A stretch of 64,000 nucleotides of DNA, taken from Paraburkholderia ribeironis. Lineage in GTDB: Bacteria; Pseudomonadota; Gammaproteobacteria; Burkholderiales; Burkholderiaceae. The stretch's first letter is position 1. Every line of letters begins with the position of its first letter. The notes beneath the pieces are model-generated. The model was not told where the DNA came from. It ran no database searches and was given only the letters and a program-made list of their open reading frames with translations. Positions 8,741-18,265 of this stretch are shown here, one piece after another. The DNA is taken from contig NZ_CYGX02000072.1 of the NCBI RefSeq assembly GCF_900019265.1, positions 1 through 64,000 on the forward strand, given 5' to 3'. The translations under genes were made by a program, and so were the position numbers.

Positions 8741-8896
8741 CAACCAGCGTTTTTCGCGGACTCCGAAATGGCGCGTCAGCTTTCCGGATGAAAGCGAATT
8801 CCAGATTACTGAAAACCTGTCAAACATAAAAGACTGCCGACCGTAAGACCGTAGCGATCTGAAGCAATAAAGAGTGCCTTGAACAAGGAGTTTCTC

Positions 8897-10090
8897 TTGC
8901 CCAGCTCCGCATCCTGCCTGCGTAGTCGAGTCTTGGCGTGCGTCGCCGCCGGTTTGCCGCTCGTGCTCGGCGCATGCGGCGAGCACAACGACGCGCCAGT
9001 GGCAGCCATGCCGCCCGTGCCCGTGCTCGTGGAAACGATTTCCGCGTCGAGCGTTGCCGATGTCGTCGAATTGCCTGGCCGGATCGAGGCAGTCCGCTCG
9101 GCGGAGATTCGTGCGCGCGTCGACGGTATCGTCGAACGCACGCTGTATCAGGAAGGCACCGATCTGCCGGCAAACGCCCCGCTCTTCCAGATCGATCCGC
9201 GCGACTATCGCGCGCAGCTGCAACAGGCCAAGGCTGCGTTGGCGCGCGCAGTCTCGACCCGCGACAACTCGGCGTCGGTCGTCGCGCGCTTCAAACCGTT
9301 GGTCGGCCGCCAGGCGGTCAGCGCGCAGGAATACGACGCCGCGCTCGCGACGCTGCAGCAGGCGCAGGCGAGCGTCGCCGATGCGCAGGCCGCGGTGACC
9401 CTCGCGCAGTTGCGGCTCGATCGCTGCATCGTCCGCACGCCGATTGCCGGACGCGTGGGCCGCGCGCTAGTCACCGAAGGCGCGCTCGTGAGCGCCAGCG
9501 GGGCCACGCTGCTCGCGCAGGTCAATCAGCTCACGCCGATCAATGCGGTGTTCACGCAGTCGAATACCGCGATGCTCGACGTCGAGCAGCAGATTCAATC
9601 TGGCGCGCGTGAGGCGATCGATATGAAACATGTCGAGGTCAAGCTGCTGCTCGCCAACGGCCAGGTCTATGACGAGCGCGGCTTTCTCGACTTCGCCGAT
9701 CTGGTCGTCGATCCGTCGACGGGCACGCAAACGGTGCGTGCCCGGTTCGACAATCCGTCGCGCACGCTCCTGCCCGGCCAGTTCGTGCGTGGACGCATTA
9801 TCAAAAGCGGCAACCGGCAGGGCATCCGGATTCCCGAACGGGCGGTGCAACTGGAGAACGGTGTCGCCAGCGTCGCGCTCGTCGCGGACGACGGCACCGT
9901 GTTTCGCCGCAACATCGATCTCGGCGAACAAGGCGCAGGACGGTGGACCGTGCGCGATGGGCTGAAGCCCGGCGAGCGCATCATCGTCGACGGATGGCAG
10001 AAGGTCCAGCCCGGCCAGCATGTCGATGCCCGGCCCGCGCCAGGCTCTGCACCGGCACCGGCGCCTGCTCCGGCTCCGGCCTCGCGCTGA
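8897..10090 (+). CDS. RND efflux periplasmic adaptor (membrane fusion lipoprotein)
   Basis: A membrane fusion protein linking the inner-membrane pump to the outer membrane channel (AcrA/MexA family), 397 residues. The TTG at 8897 is chosen because AAGGAG (8885-8890) lies six bases upstream. A lipoprotein signal ends in LVLGAC, so the mature protein should be anchored through the cysteine. The family core follows: PGRIEAVRSAEIRARVDGIV, the lipoyl and coiled-coil hairpin region (QLQQAKAALARAVSTRDN to AQLRLDRCIVRTPIAGRVGR), then a beta-barrel domain. The C-terminus is a low-complexity Pro-Ala tail that is probably dispensable. It is the first gene of a three-gene operon with the pump and outer membrane factor. 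Confidence 0.9.
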   Translation: MPSSASCLRSRVLACVAAGLPLVLGACGEHNDAPVAAMPPVPVLVETISASSVADVVELPGRIEAVRSAEIRARVDGIVERTLYQEGTDLPANAPLFQIDPRDYRAQLQQAKAALARAVSTRDNSASVVARFKPLVGRQAVSAQEYDAALATLQQAQASVADAQAAVTLAQLRLDRCIVRTPIAGRVGRALVTEGALVSASGATLLAQVNQLTPINAVFTQSNTAMLDVEQQIQSGAREAIDMKHVEVKLLLANGQVYDERGFLDFADLVVDPSTGTQTVRARFDNPSRTLLPGQFVRGRIIKSGNRQGIRIPERAVQLENGVASVALVADDGTVFRRNIDLGEQGAGRWTVRDGLKPGERIIVDGWQKVQPGQHVDARPAPGSAPAPAPAPAPASR

Positions 10091-10101
10091 CGGGCGCGCC
10101 G

Positions 10102-13100
10102 ATGAACCGTTTCTTCGTTTCCCGTCCCGTCTTCGCCTGGGTCATCGCCCTTTTCACGCTGCTGTTCGGCGCACTCGCGATCGCGCTTTTGCCGATCGAA
10201 CAGTATCCCGACGTCGCGCCGCCTTCGCTCACCATTCAGGCCAGCTTCAACGGCGCCGACGCGCGCACGCTCGAGCGCACCGTGACCTCGATCATCGAAG
10301 ACGAGATGAACGGCATCGAGAATTTTCTCTACATGTCGTCGGTCAGCCGCTCCAACGGCACCGCGCAGATCACGGTGGTGCTCAAACCCGGCACCAATCT
10401 CGACATCGCGCGCACTCAGGTGCAGGACCGTCTGAGCCGCGTCGAGCCGCGCCTGCCGCTGGAGGTCCGGCAACTCGGCGTGCGCGTGACCAAGGCGTCG
10501 ACGGGCTTCCTGATGCTGCTCGCGTTGCAGACCAGCGACGGCACCATCAACGCGGTGGCGATGGGCAACTTTGCATCGAACAACATCGTCAACGAGTTGC
10601 GCCGCATCGACGGCGTGGGCGACGTGCAATTGTTCGGGTCGTCGTACGCGATGCGGATCTGGCTGGATCAGCGCAAGCTGGCGGGCTTCGGCCTGTCCGC
10701 GAGCGAGGTGCTGACAGCGGTGCAGGAACAGAACAGCCAGACCGCTGGCGGCGGACTCGGCGACCAGCCCAATGCGGGCGGTTCCGAGTTCACCGCGCAG
10801 ATCGTCACGCAAAGCCGCTTCTCGACCCCCGAGCAGTTTCGCGAGATCATCGTGCGCGCCAATCCGGACGGCTCGACGGTGCGGCTTGGCGACGTCGCCC
10901 GGGTCGAACTCGGCAACGACAGCTATGGCAACCGGCTCACCGTCAACGGCAAGGAATCGGCCGGCATTGCGATCCAGCTCGCGAGCGGCGCGAACGCGCT
11001 CGCGGTGGCCAACAACGTGCGCAAGCGCATGACCGAATTGCAGTCCACGTTCCCGCGCGGCGTCACGTGGACCGTGCCGTTCGATACCACGCCGTTCATC
11101 ACCACGTCGGTCCAGGGCGTGGTGCGCACGATGATCGAGGCGCTGCTACTCGTCACCGTCGTGGTGTTCCTGTTCCTGCAGGACTGGCGCGCTACGCTGA
11201 TACCGACGCTGGTGGTGCCGGTTGCGTTGATCGGCACCTGTGCGGGGCTGTATCTGTTCGGGCTGTCGATCAATATTCTGTCGCTGTTCGGCATGGTGGT
11301 GGCGATCGGTATCCTCAACGACGATGCGATCGTGGTGGTCGAGAACGTTGCGCGCATCATGCGCGAAGAAGGAATCAGCGCACCGCGCGCCACCGTCAAG
11401 GCGATCGGCCAGATCTCCGGCGCGGTGATCGCGAGCACGCTGGTGCTGGTCGCGGTGTTCATCCCGATGGCGTTCTTCCCCGGCTCCACCGGCGGCATTT
11501 ATCGGCAATTCTCGGTCACGCTGGCTGTGTCGATTCTGCTGTCCACGCTGCTCGCGCTCACGCTCGGCGCAGCACTGTGCGCTGCCCTGCTGAGAAACGA
11601 GACGACCGACGGCCCGAAGTCGAAGGGTCCAGCCGCGAAGCTGTTGCAGCGGGTCTTCGACGGCTTCAACCGCATGCTCGGCGCGGGCACCGATCGCTAC
11701 ATCCGCGGCGTCGATGCGATGCTGCGCGCACCGCTGCGCTGGCTGCTGGTTTTCGCCGTGGCCTGCGTGATCACCGCCTATCTTTTCGTGCGCCTGCCGG
11801 GCGGCTTCCTGCCGACCGAGGACCAGGGGCATCTGTTCATTACGTATACCGGCGCGCCGGGTTCCACGGAACAACGCACGGAACAGGCGATCCACCAGGT
11901 CGAAGCCTTTCTGCGGCAACAACCGCAGGTTCGCAATATTGCGTCCGTCACAGGCTTCAGCTTTTTCGGCCAGGGACAATCGGCTGCGCTGTCCTTCGTC
12001 GATCTGACGCCGTGGGGCGAGCGCCGCGGCGAGGAGAACTCCGCGAGCGCGCTGGTGCGCCGCGCCAATGCCGCGTTCCGGCAGATTCCAGAGGCGACGA
12101 TTTTCGCGCTCGACCCGCCAGCCATTCCATCGCTGGGCAATGCGACGGGCTTCACGATGAAGGTCCAGGATCGTAGCGGGGTCGGCGGCGAAGCGCTGCA
12201 ACAGGCCGCGCAGCGCATCATGATCGAGGCGTCGCAAAGCCCTGTCATTGCGGGCGTGCGTCCGGAGGGCTTGCCCGAGGCGCCGCAACTGTACTTGGAA
12301 ATCGACCGCGTCAAGGCGCGTGCGCTAGGCCTGCAGATCGGCCAGGTGAATCAGGCGCTGGCGCTCTCGTTCGGCTCGAACTATGTGAACGACTTCGTGT
12401 TCGAGGGCAACGTGCTGCGGGTGTTTCTGCAGGCGGATGCCGCGCAGCGCATGAGAGCGGAAGACGTGAGCGCGCTGCGGCTTCGCAACAGCCAGGGCGA
12501 GATGGTGCCGTTCTCGGCGTTCAGCCGCGTTCGCTGGATTTCCGGTCCGCAGCAGCTCGAACGCTATAACGGCTTCCCGTCGGCGACCTTGTCCGGTCAG
12601 GCTGCCCCCGGTCGTTCGAGCGGCGCGGCGCTCGCCGAGATGGAACGCATCGCGTCGCGCGTGCTGACCGGCAACCTCACGTACGAATGGACCGGCACCG
12701 CCTTCGAAGAGAAACAGGCCGGCGGTCAGATCGGCATGCTGCTTGGGCTGTCGCTGGTGGTCGTGTTCCTGCTGCTCGCCGCGCTGTACGAAAGCTGGGC
12801 CATTCCTGTGGCCGTGCTGCTGATCATCCCGTTCGGGGTGATCGGCGCCGTATTGCTGACGATGCTGCGCGGCCTCTCGGCGGACGTCTACTTCAACATC
12901 GGGCTTGTGACGATCATCGGACTCGCCGCGAAAAACGCGATCCTGATCGTCGAGTTCGCGATCAAGGAGGAGTCCGAAGGAAGTGACGCCGTCAGCGCCG
13001 CAAAAGACGGAGCGCAGCAGCGCCTGCGTCCGATCCTGATGACCAGTGTGACCTTCGTGCTCGGCATGATGCCGCTCGTGCTCGCCGCCGGCGCCGGCGC

Positions 13101-13299
13101 CGCGAGCCGGCGGGCCGTTGGTACGGGGGTGATGGGCAGCATGCTCACGGCGACCCTGTTCGGGGTGTTTTTCACGCCGCTGTTCTATGTGGCCGCGCGC
13201 CGATGGCTGAGCCGCAAGAAGCGCCGCAGCGAGCTCGACGATCCACCGAAGTCCGCGCCAGAAAACGACGCGCGAGGCGGAGGACCGCAAGATGCGTAA
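10102..13299 (+). CDS. HAE1-family RND multidrug efflux pump, inner membrane subunit
   Basis: A 1065-residue proton-driven efflux pump (AcrB/MexB class) exporting hydrophobic or amphiphilic compounds. The N-terminus MNRFFVSRPVFAWVIALFTL is typical, as are the duplicated six-helix halves and large periplasmic loops. The proton-relay residues are present: an Asp pair in TM4 (GILNDDAIVVVENVAR) and the TM10 lysine (GLAAKNAILIVEFA). Length fits HAE1 transporters, whereas heavy-metal pumps differ in the TM4 motif. It starts 11 bases after the adaptor gene and overlaps the outer membrane factor by eight bases. Substrates cannot be deduced. Burkholderia relatives export aminoglycosides, chloramphenicol, trimethoprim or aromatic compounds. 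Confidence 0.95.
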   Translation: MNRFFVSRPVFAWVIALFTLLFGALAIALLPIEQYPDVAPPSLTIQASFNGADARTLERTVTSIIEDEMNGIENFLYMSSVSRSNGTAQITVVLKPGTNLDIARTQVQDRLSRVEPRLPLEVRQLGVRVTKASTGFLMLLALQTSDGTINAVAMGNFASNNIVNELRRIDGVGDVQLFGSSYAMRIWLDQRKLAGFGLSASEVLTAVQEQNSQTAGGGLGDQPNAGGSEFTAQIVTQSRFSTPEQFREIIVRANPDGSTVRLGDVARVELGNDSYGNRLTVNGKESAGIAIQLASGANALAVANNVRKRMTELQSTFPRGVTWTVPFDTTPFITTSVQGVVRTMIEALLLVTVVVFLFLQDWRATLIPTLVVPVALIGTCAGLYLFGLSINILSLFGMVVAIGILNDDAIVVVENVARIMREEGISAPRATVKAIGQISGAVIASTLVLVAVFIPMAFFPGSTGGIYRQFSVTLAVSILLSTLLALTLGAALCAALLRNETTDGPKSKGPAAKLLQRVFDGFNRMLGAGTDRYIRGVDAMLRAPLRWLLVFAVACVITAYLFVRLPGGFLPTEDQGHLFITYTGAPGSTEQRTEQAIHQVEAFLRQQPQVRNIASVTGFSFFGQGQSAALSFVDLTPWGERRGEENSASALVRRANAAFRQIPEATIFALDPPAIPSLGNATGFTMKVQDRSGVGGEALQQAAQRIMIEASQSPVIAGVRPEGLPEAPQLYLEIDRVKARALGLQIGQVNQALALSFGSNYVNDFVFEGNVLRVFLQADAAQRMRAEDVSALRLRNSQGEMVPFSAFSRVRWISGPQQLERYNGFPSATLSGQAAPGRSSGAALAEMERIASRVLTGNLTYEWTGTAFEEKQAGGQIGMLLGLSLVVVFLLLAALYESWAIPVAVLLIIPFGVIGAVLLTMLRGLSADVYFNIGLVTIIGLAAKNAILIVEFAIKEESEGSDAVSAAKDGAQQRLRPILMTSVTFVLGMMPLVLAAGAGAASRRAVGTGVMGSMLTATLFGVFFTPLFYVAARRWLSRKKRRSELDDPPKSAPENDARGGGPQDA

Positions 13300-14740
13300 G
13301 CACCTGCTGATTCCGCTCGTCTGCGCGTGCGCCCTCGCCGCATGCAATTTCGCGCCGACGTACCGACAGCCCGAGCTGCCGGTCGCCGATCACTTCGACA
13401 TGTCGGCAACCGCTGGTGCGGCCGGCGCGCGTCTGGCCGCCGAGATCGACTGGGAAACGTTTTTCGCCGATCCGCAATTGAAGCTGCTGATCGCCACGGC
13501 GTTGCAACGCAACCGCGATCTCGCGGCGTCGGTCGCGCGCATCGAACAGGCGCGCGCTTTCTATCGCATCCAGAACGCGGCACGCCTGCCGCAAGTCAAC
13601 GCGAACGCGAGCGCCACGCGCACCAAGACCCCGCTCGGCTCGATCGAACCGCAGTTCAACGAGACGGACGTGTCGGTCCAATTCAACCAGTTCAACGTGC
13701 AGGCCGTGGTGAGCTCGTTCGAACTGGACTTCTGGGGACGTGTTCGCAACGTGAGCGAAGCCGCGCGCCTGCGCTATCTGGCGAGCGTCGAGGCCCAGCG
13801 CGCGTTCCGTTTGTCGCTGATCGGCAACGTCGCGGCGAACTACTATGCGATCCGGTCGGGAGAAGAAGGCATCGCGCTCGCCGAGCGGACGCTGGCGAGT
13901 CGCCGGTATGCGCTGGAGGTCGCGAAACTGCGGCTGGACGCCGGCGTGACGTCGAAGGTCGATTACGAGCAGGCCGCCATTCTCGTGACTCAGGCTCAGA
14001 CCCAGTTGGCGGATCTGCAAAGATCGACCGCGCAGCAGCGCAATCAGCTAGAGGTGCTGGTCGGCGGTCCGCTCCAGGATACGTTGCCGCCTGGGCCGCC
14101 GATCGTGGACGCCGCCCAGTTCGGCGTACTCGACCCGGGGCTGCCGTCAGCGTTGCTGGTCAATCGCCCCGACATTCTGCAGGCCGAGCAGGAGCTTCGC
14201 GCGGCGGATGCGGATATCGGCGCCGCGCGCGCGGACTTCTTCCCTCGCATCGCGCTGACGGGCAACTTCGGTTATGTGTCGGCGGAACTAGGCAACCTTT
14301 TCGTGCCTGGCCAACAGGTGTGGTCGGTGGGCGCGCTGGTCAACATGCCGATTTTCGACGCCGGTCAGCGTCAGGCTCAACTCGCGCAGACGCGTGCGCG
14401 GCGCGACGAATTGGTCGCCAATTATCAGCACGCCGTGCAGACGGCATTTCGTGAGGTGTCCGATGCATTGGTCGGACGGCAACGCTACAAGGAACAGATC
14501 GCGGCGCAGGAACAGGCCGTCGAAGCGCAGCGGCAGCTCGCGGAAACGGCCGAGCTGCGCTACCTGAACGGCATTTCGATCTATCTGGAGGTGGTGGATG
14601 CGCGGCGCAATCTCTTCGCCGCAGAACAGCAGCTGATTCAGCTTCGCGCCACCGCGCTGCAAAACGGTGTCTCGCTTTACGTCGCGTTGGGTGGCGGACC
14701 CGACGCGCCGCAAACGGACGGGAACCACCAGCCCAACTAG
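13292..14740 (+). CDS. Outer membrane efflux lipoprotein (NodT/OprM family)
   Basis: The 482-residue outer membrane channel of the tripartite pump. A lipoprotein signal ends at ALAAC, followed by FAPTYRQPELPVADHF, typical of OprM-like factors. Two related halves rich in long helices are visible, each with the OEP pattern (RNRDLAASVARIEQARAFYRI; RPDILQAEQELRAADADIGAA, then ARADFFPRIALTGNFG). It should trimerise into an outer membrane barrel with a periplasmic helical tunnel. The ATG at 13292 overlaps the pump gene and has GGCGGAGGA upstream. It faces htrA convergently across a 54-base gap. Confidence 0.93.
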   Translation: MRKHLLIPLVCACALAACNFAPTYRQPELPVADHFDMSATAGAAGARLAAEIDWETFFADPQLKLLIATALQRNRDLAASVARIEQARAFYRIQNAARLPQVNANASATRTKTPLGSIEPQFNETDVSVQFNQFNVQAVVSSFELDFWGRVRNVSEAARLRYLASVEAQRAFRLSLIGNVAANYYAIRSGEEGIALAERTLASRRYALEVAKLRLDAGVTSKVDYEQAAILVTQAQTQLADLQRSTAQQRNQLEVLVGGPLQDTLPPGPPIVDAAQFGVLDPGLPSALLVNRPDILQAEQELRAADADIGAARADFFPRIALTGNFGYVSAELGNLFVPGQQVWSVGALVNMPIFDAGQRQAQLAQTRARRDELVANYQHAVQTAFREVSDALVGRQRYKEQIAAQEQAVEAQRQLAETAELRYLNGISIYLEVVDARRNLFAAEQQLIQLRATALQNGVSLYVALGGGPDAPQTDGNHQPN

Positions 14741-14745
14741 CGCAC

Positions 14746-14778
14746 CGCGCCAGGACTACGCACGCGGTGCCTGGCGCG
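14746..14778. terminator. Bidirectional hairpin between the efflux operon and htrA
   Basis: CGCGCCAGG (14746-14754) pairs perfectly with CCTGGCGCG (14770-14778), a nine-bp stem with a 15-base loop, in the short gap between convergent genes. There is no T-run on either strand, so it may act as a barrier or a Rho-assisted terminator. Confidence 0.5.
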
Positions 14779-14794
14779 ATGTCGCGCCAGCAGA

Positions 14795-16195
14795 TCAGCC
14801 AAGCGTCACGGAAACCGACGCTTCTTCACCGTCGCGCACCACCGTGACGGAGACGGTGTCGCCGGCCTGCGCAATCAGTTGCCTGAGCTGTTCGACGCCG
14901 CGAATCACCTTGCCGTCCACCGCAACGATGATGTCGCCCGCCTGGATGCCTGCCGCCGCGGCCGGACCGCCGGCCTGCTGCACGACCACGCCGCCGGGCA
15001 ACGAGGTTTCCTGCTGCTCGTCCGCCGTGAGCGGGCGCACCGCAACGCCAAGACGCGGACGCGCTTGTTCCTGCTGCTGCGTGCGCGGCGAAGCGGACGC
15101 CACTTCGCCCGATTGCGCACCGACCGTCACCGACAGCTTGCGCTCACCACCGTTACGCACGATGTCGATGCTCGCCGTGGTGCCCGGCGCGAGTTGCGAA
15201 ACCTGCGCCATCAACTCCGTCGTGTTCGCAATGCGCGTGCCGTTCACGCCGACGATCACATCGCCCTCGCGCAAGCCGGCCGCCCGCGCGGGGCCGTTCG
15301 GATCGACCGAGCCGACCAGCGCGCCACGCGGCGCGTCGAGACCGAGCGACTTCGCCTGTTCGGCGCTGAGCGGCTGCACACCCACGCCGATGCGACCACG
15401 GCTGACGTGCCCGGTGCGCACCAGCTGGTCCTTCACGTGCATTGCCGCATCGATCGGAATCGCGAACGACAGACCCTGGAAACCGCCCGTGCGCGAATAG
15501 ATCATCGAGTTGATACCGATCACTTCGCCGTTCAGATTGAACAGCGGACCGCCCGAGTTGCCCGGATTGACCGGCACGTCGGTCTGGATGAACGGGATCG
15601 GGCTGTCGTCGGAGAACTGGCGCGCTTTCGCGCTGATGATGCCGGACGTGACCGTGCTGTCGAAGCCATACGGCGAGCCGATCGCGACCACCCATTCGCC
15701 GACCTTGCTGTTGGCGGGGTCGCCGATCTTCACGGTCGGCAGGTTCGATGCGTTGATCTTCAGCACCGCGACGTCGGAGGTCTTGTCCTTGCCGATCACC
15801 TGCGCGCGGAACTCACGGCCGTCCGTCAGCTTCACGGTCACCCGCTCGGCGCCGTCGACGACGTGATTATTGGTCAACACGTACCCATCCTGGCTGATGA
15901 TGAAGCCCGATCCGAGCGCTTCCCCACCGCGACTCTGTTCGCCGTTTTCGTCGACGGATGCGGCCTGTTTCGCACCGATGTGCACGACCGCGGGACCGTA
16001 GCGCGAAACGATGCTGGAAAAGTCCGGCGCGGACGAGCGCGTGCCGACGATGCCGGAGGATGCGCTCGCGGCAGCGTCGCCTTGAACATTGCTGACCGAT
16101 GCGTCGGCGTTGCGGTGGCTGATCGCATAAGTGCCGGCGATCGCGAGCACAGCACAAGCGGCAACGCTACCGCGCCAATATTTCTTCGTGGTCAT
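14795..16195 (-). CDS. htrA: HtrA/DegP-family periplasmic serine protease
   Basis: A 466-residue envelope protease/chaperone that degrades or holds misfolded periplasmic proteins. A non-cleaved or Sec-type N-terminal hydrophobic segment (VAACAVLAIAGTYAI, residues 11-25) is followed by a trypsin-like domain with the full triad: H111 (TNNHVVD), D141 (SDVAVLK) and S214 (NPGNSGGPL). Two PDZ domains follow (about 255-350 and 365-465), separated by a Gln-rich linker. The length fits Do-like proteases. It is monocistronic and convergent with the efflux operon. Envelope stress control would be expected, but I could not identify a sigma-E promoter with confidence. Confidence 0.93.
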   Translation of the reverse strand: MTTKKYWRGSVAACAVLAIAGTYAISHRNADASVSNVQGDAAASASSGIVGTRSSAPDFSSIVSRYGPAVVHIGAKQAASVDENGEQSRGGEALGSGFIISQDGYVLTNNHVVDGAERVTVKLTDGREFRAQVIGKDKTSDVAVLKINASNLPTVKIGDPANSKVGEWVVAIGSPYGFDSTVTSGIISAKARQFSDDSPIPFIQTDVPVNPGNSGGPLFNLNGEVIGINSMIYSRTGGFQGLSFAIPIDAAMHVKDQLVRTGHVSRGRIGVGVQPLSAEQAKSLGLDAPRGALVGSVDPNGPARAAGLREGDVIVGVNGTRIANTTELMAQVSQLAPGTTASIDIVRNGGERKLSVTVGAQSGEVASASPRTQQQEQARPRLGVAVRPLTADEQQETSLPGGVVVQQAGGPAAAAGIQAGDIIVAVDGKVIRGVEQLRQLIAQAGDTVSVTVVRDGEEASVSVTLG

Positions 16196-16243
16196 AGTCT
16201 GGAACTGTTGCGATGGGTTACGTGGAGGATGCGTAATGTAGTG

Positions 16244-16262
16244 GCCTCCACTTAAAGGAGGC
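16244..16262. promoter_or_regulatory. Inverted repeat between htrA and a divergent LysR gene
   Basis: GCCTCC (16244-16249) and GGAGGC (16257-16262) flank ACTTAAA, and CTTAAAG recurs directly at about 16263. The element sits some 50 bases upstream of the htrA start, where an operator or leader hairpin could act. The rest of the 334-base gap (16196-16529) shows no convincing gene. Confidence 0.35.
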
Positions 16263-16529
16263 TTAAAGATGGTGAGCGATCAGAGCGGCCACGCAGACGC
16301 GCTCTCGCAAGAAAGCGCAGCACGTACATGAACTCATCGTACCCCGTGAGTGTTGCTGAAAGTGCCCGCTTGCACATCCAGATTGCTCGAGCGAAGCCGC
16401 GCCCCTCCCCTCTGCCGTGCCTATTCAGCAATAACTCGAGGATTGACCCCGGTCTATGGCCTTCCGATAATAACCATGGCACTTTCGACGTTATAAATTT
16501 AGCCTTCCCTTTCAATATTGGTCATCCAA

Positions 16530-17501
16530 ATGGGCGATATCAGAACGCTGGATCTCAACCTGCTGAAAACGCTGGACGCGTTGCTCGACGAACGCAACGT
16601 GACGCGCACGGCCGAGCGGCTATCGCTGACGCAGCCGGCCGTCAGCGGGATGCTGACGCGCTTGCGCGAAAATTTCGATGATCCGCTGTTCGTGCGCACC
16701 CAGCGCGGTATCGTGCCGACGTTGCGCGCGCTCGAACTGGCAGCGCCGGTAAAACGCGTGCTCGCCGAAATCGGTGCGCTGCTTCAGCCGCAAGAATTCG
16801 AACCGGCGTCGGCGGATTTCACGCTGTCGATCGCCGGAACCGACTACGCGCTGCGCTCGATCATCGTGCCGTTTTTGACGGCGCTCAGGCAGCGCGCACC
16901 GGGCATCAGACTCGCAGTGCGGCCGATCGAAGGCACCCAGGTGCAAACGCAGCTCGAGCGCGGCGAACTCGATCTCGCGCTGATGACACCCGAATCCACG
17001 CCGCAACAGTTGCATACGCAGCGGCTGTTCGACGAGCATTACATCTGCGCGCTGCGCGACGATCATCCGGATGCGGCACGCGGACGTATGACGCTCGAGC
17101 GCTTCTGCTCGCTCGATCACGCGCTGGTCTCGTGGTCGGGCGACCTCTTCACCGGCGTGACCGACGCGGCGCTCGCGCGGCTCGGGCGGCAGCGGCGCGT
17201 CGCGTTGTCGGTCGCGAGCTTTCTCGTGCTGCCGGAAATCCTGCGGACGAGCGACCTGCTCGCGGTCGTCCCGCGCCGCCTGATTCGGGAGAGCGAAGGC
17301 CTGGCGCTGCTCGCGCCGCCACTCGAGATTCCCGGCTTCACCAAGATGGCGGTGTGGCACGAGCGCACCGATAGGGATCCGGCGCATCGGTGGGTGCGTG
17401 AGCTACTGTTCGAGACCTGCGCGGAGCGCGCGGCGGATCACCGCAAGCCGGCGAAACCGGCGCGCAGTCGCAAACACGCAACTGTTAGCGCGAAGGCGTA
17501 A
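16530..17501 (+). CDS. LysR-family transcriptional regulator (NodD/NahR-like branch)
   Basis: A 323-residue LysR regulator. The N-terminal helix-turn-helix reads LDLNLLKTLDALLDERNVTR then AERLSLTQPAVSGMLTRLRE, and the wing FDDPLFVRTQRGIVPT is characteristic of the NahR/NodD/LinR branch that often senses aromatic compounds. The effector domain starts near residue 90 (FTLSIAGTDYALRSIIVPFL). A basic C-terminal tail (KPAKPARSRKH) is unusual. The ATG at 16530 is preferred over the in-frame TTG at 16518. It is followed in the same direction, after 188 bases containing a dyad, by an SRPBCC gene that it may regulate. That link is inference. Confidence 0.85.
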   Translation: MGDIRTLDLNLLKTLDALLDERNVTRTAERLSLTQPAVSGMLTRLRENFDDPLFVRTQRGIVPTLRALELAAPVKRVLAEIGALLQPQEFEPASADFTLSIAGTDYALRSIIVPFLTALRQRAPGIRLAVRPIEGTQVQTQLERGELDLALMTPESTPQQLHTQRLFDEHYICALRDDHPDAARGRMTLERFCSLDHALVSWSGDLFTGVTDAALARLGRQRRVALSVASFLVLPEILRTSDLLAVVPRRLIRESEGLALLAPPLEIPGFTKMAVWHERTDRDPAHRWVRELLFETCAERAADHRKPAKPARSRKHATVSAKA

Positions 17502-17551
17502 GTTGCCCTCCTGCAGCACGGCACCGGCCTGCCGATCCTGATATTTTTTCA

Positions 17552-17570
17552 TGTGATGACAGATATCACA
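17552..17570. promoter_or_regulatory. Dyad upstream of the SRPBCC gene
   Basis: TGTGAT (17552-17557) is mirrored by ATCACA (17565-17570) with seven bases between, in a locally AT-rich segment that also repeats GTGATAT near 17590. This is a good operator candidate for the neighbouring LysR protein. The spacing does not fit a CRP site. Confidence 0.45.
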
Positions 17571-17689
17571 AATAACGATTGGATTTATATGTGATATGCG
17601 CCGATGATTCGCTTGTCGACAGCACCGACCGCCCGCGCCGCAGCGGTCATCCCTGTCAACTTCGCTGAATCTGGATGAGGATCTCACTC

Positions 17690-18208
17690 ATGAACGCCAT
17701 CGTATGGCCCGAGCAATTCACGCCGGGTATCACCGACAACTACGTGTCCAATGAAGTCATCGTCGCCGGTCTGAGCGCAGCCGACGTGTGGCCCTGCCTG
17801 AACGACACCACCCTGTGGCCGACCTACTACAGCAACGCCAGGGACATCGAGTTCCGCGACGGCTCCGGCCCGTTGCTGCGCGCCGGCGCGCGCTTTCGCT
17901 TCACCACGTTCGGTTTCCCGGTCGAAGCGGAAGTCACCGAGTATGAACCGCCCGCCCACGGCAAGCCTGCGCGCGTCGCATGGCATGGCTGGGTCGAAGG
18001 CACGCAAGCAACGCGGCTCGACGTCCATCATGCGTGGTTGTTCGAAGACCTGCCGGGCGAGCGCGTGCGCATTCTCACGCAGGAAACGCAAAACGGCCGG
18101 CCCGCGAAGGAGCTCGCGCAGACCAAACCCAACCCGATGCTGAACGCGCATCAGGAATGGATCGACGGGCTGCGCGACACGGCGCTTGCGCGCAGCAAAC
18201 GCGCTTAG
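17690..18208 (+). CDS. SRPBCC-family protein (polyketide cyclase/START-like)
   Basis: A 172-residue soluble protein with the helix-grip (START/Bet v1-like) layout. An early amphipathic segment (NEVIVAGLSAADVWPCLND) precedes a run of strands, and a long C-terminal helix (NPMLNAHQEWIDGLRDTALA) closes the pocket. Family members bind or transform hydrophobic ligands, but many are uncharacterised, so no reaction is assigned. The ATG at 17690 is chosen over the ATG at 17675 because GAGG (17677-17680) lies nine bases before it. It sits alone after a LysR regulator and before the iron-signalling genes. Confidence 0.75.
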   Translation: MNAIVWPEQFTPGITDNYVSNEVIVAGLSAADVWPCLNDTTLWPTYYSNARDIEFRDGSGPLLRAGARFRFTTFGFPVEAEVTEYEPPAHGKPARVAWHGWVEGTQATRLDVHHAWLFEDLPGERVRILTQETQNGRPAKELAQTKPNPMLNAHQEWIDGLRDTALARSKRA

Positions 18209-18265
18209 CGCTTAGCCCCTCCCGCTACCCACCCTACCTATCCACCCCCTTTTCGACGTGCTATT

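Noticed and set aside
10020..12176. 718-codon plus-strand frame inside the RND pump gene
   Set aside because: Arg/His-rich alternative frame of an unmistakable pump gene.
16252..16515. 87-codon minus-strand ORF upstream of htrA
   Set aside because: Overlaps the inverted repeat and likely promoters; composition not protein-like; no clear ribosome site.
17552..17570. CRP-like site TGTGA...TCACA
   Set aside because: The half-sites are nine bases apart, not six as CRP needs, so it is listed only as a dyad.
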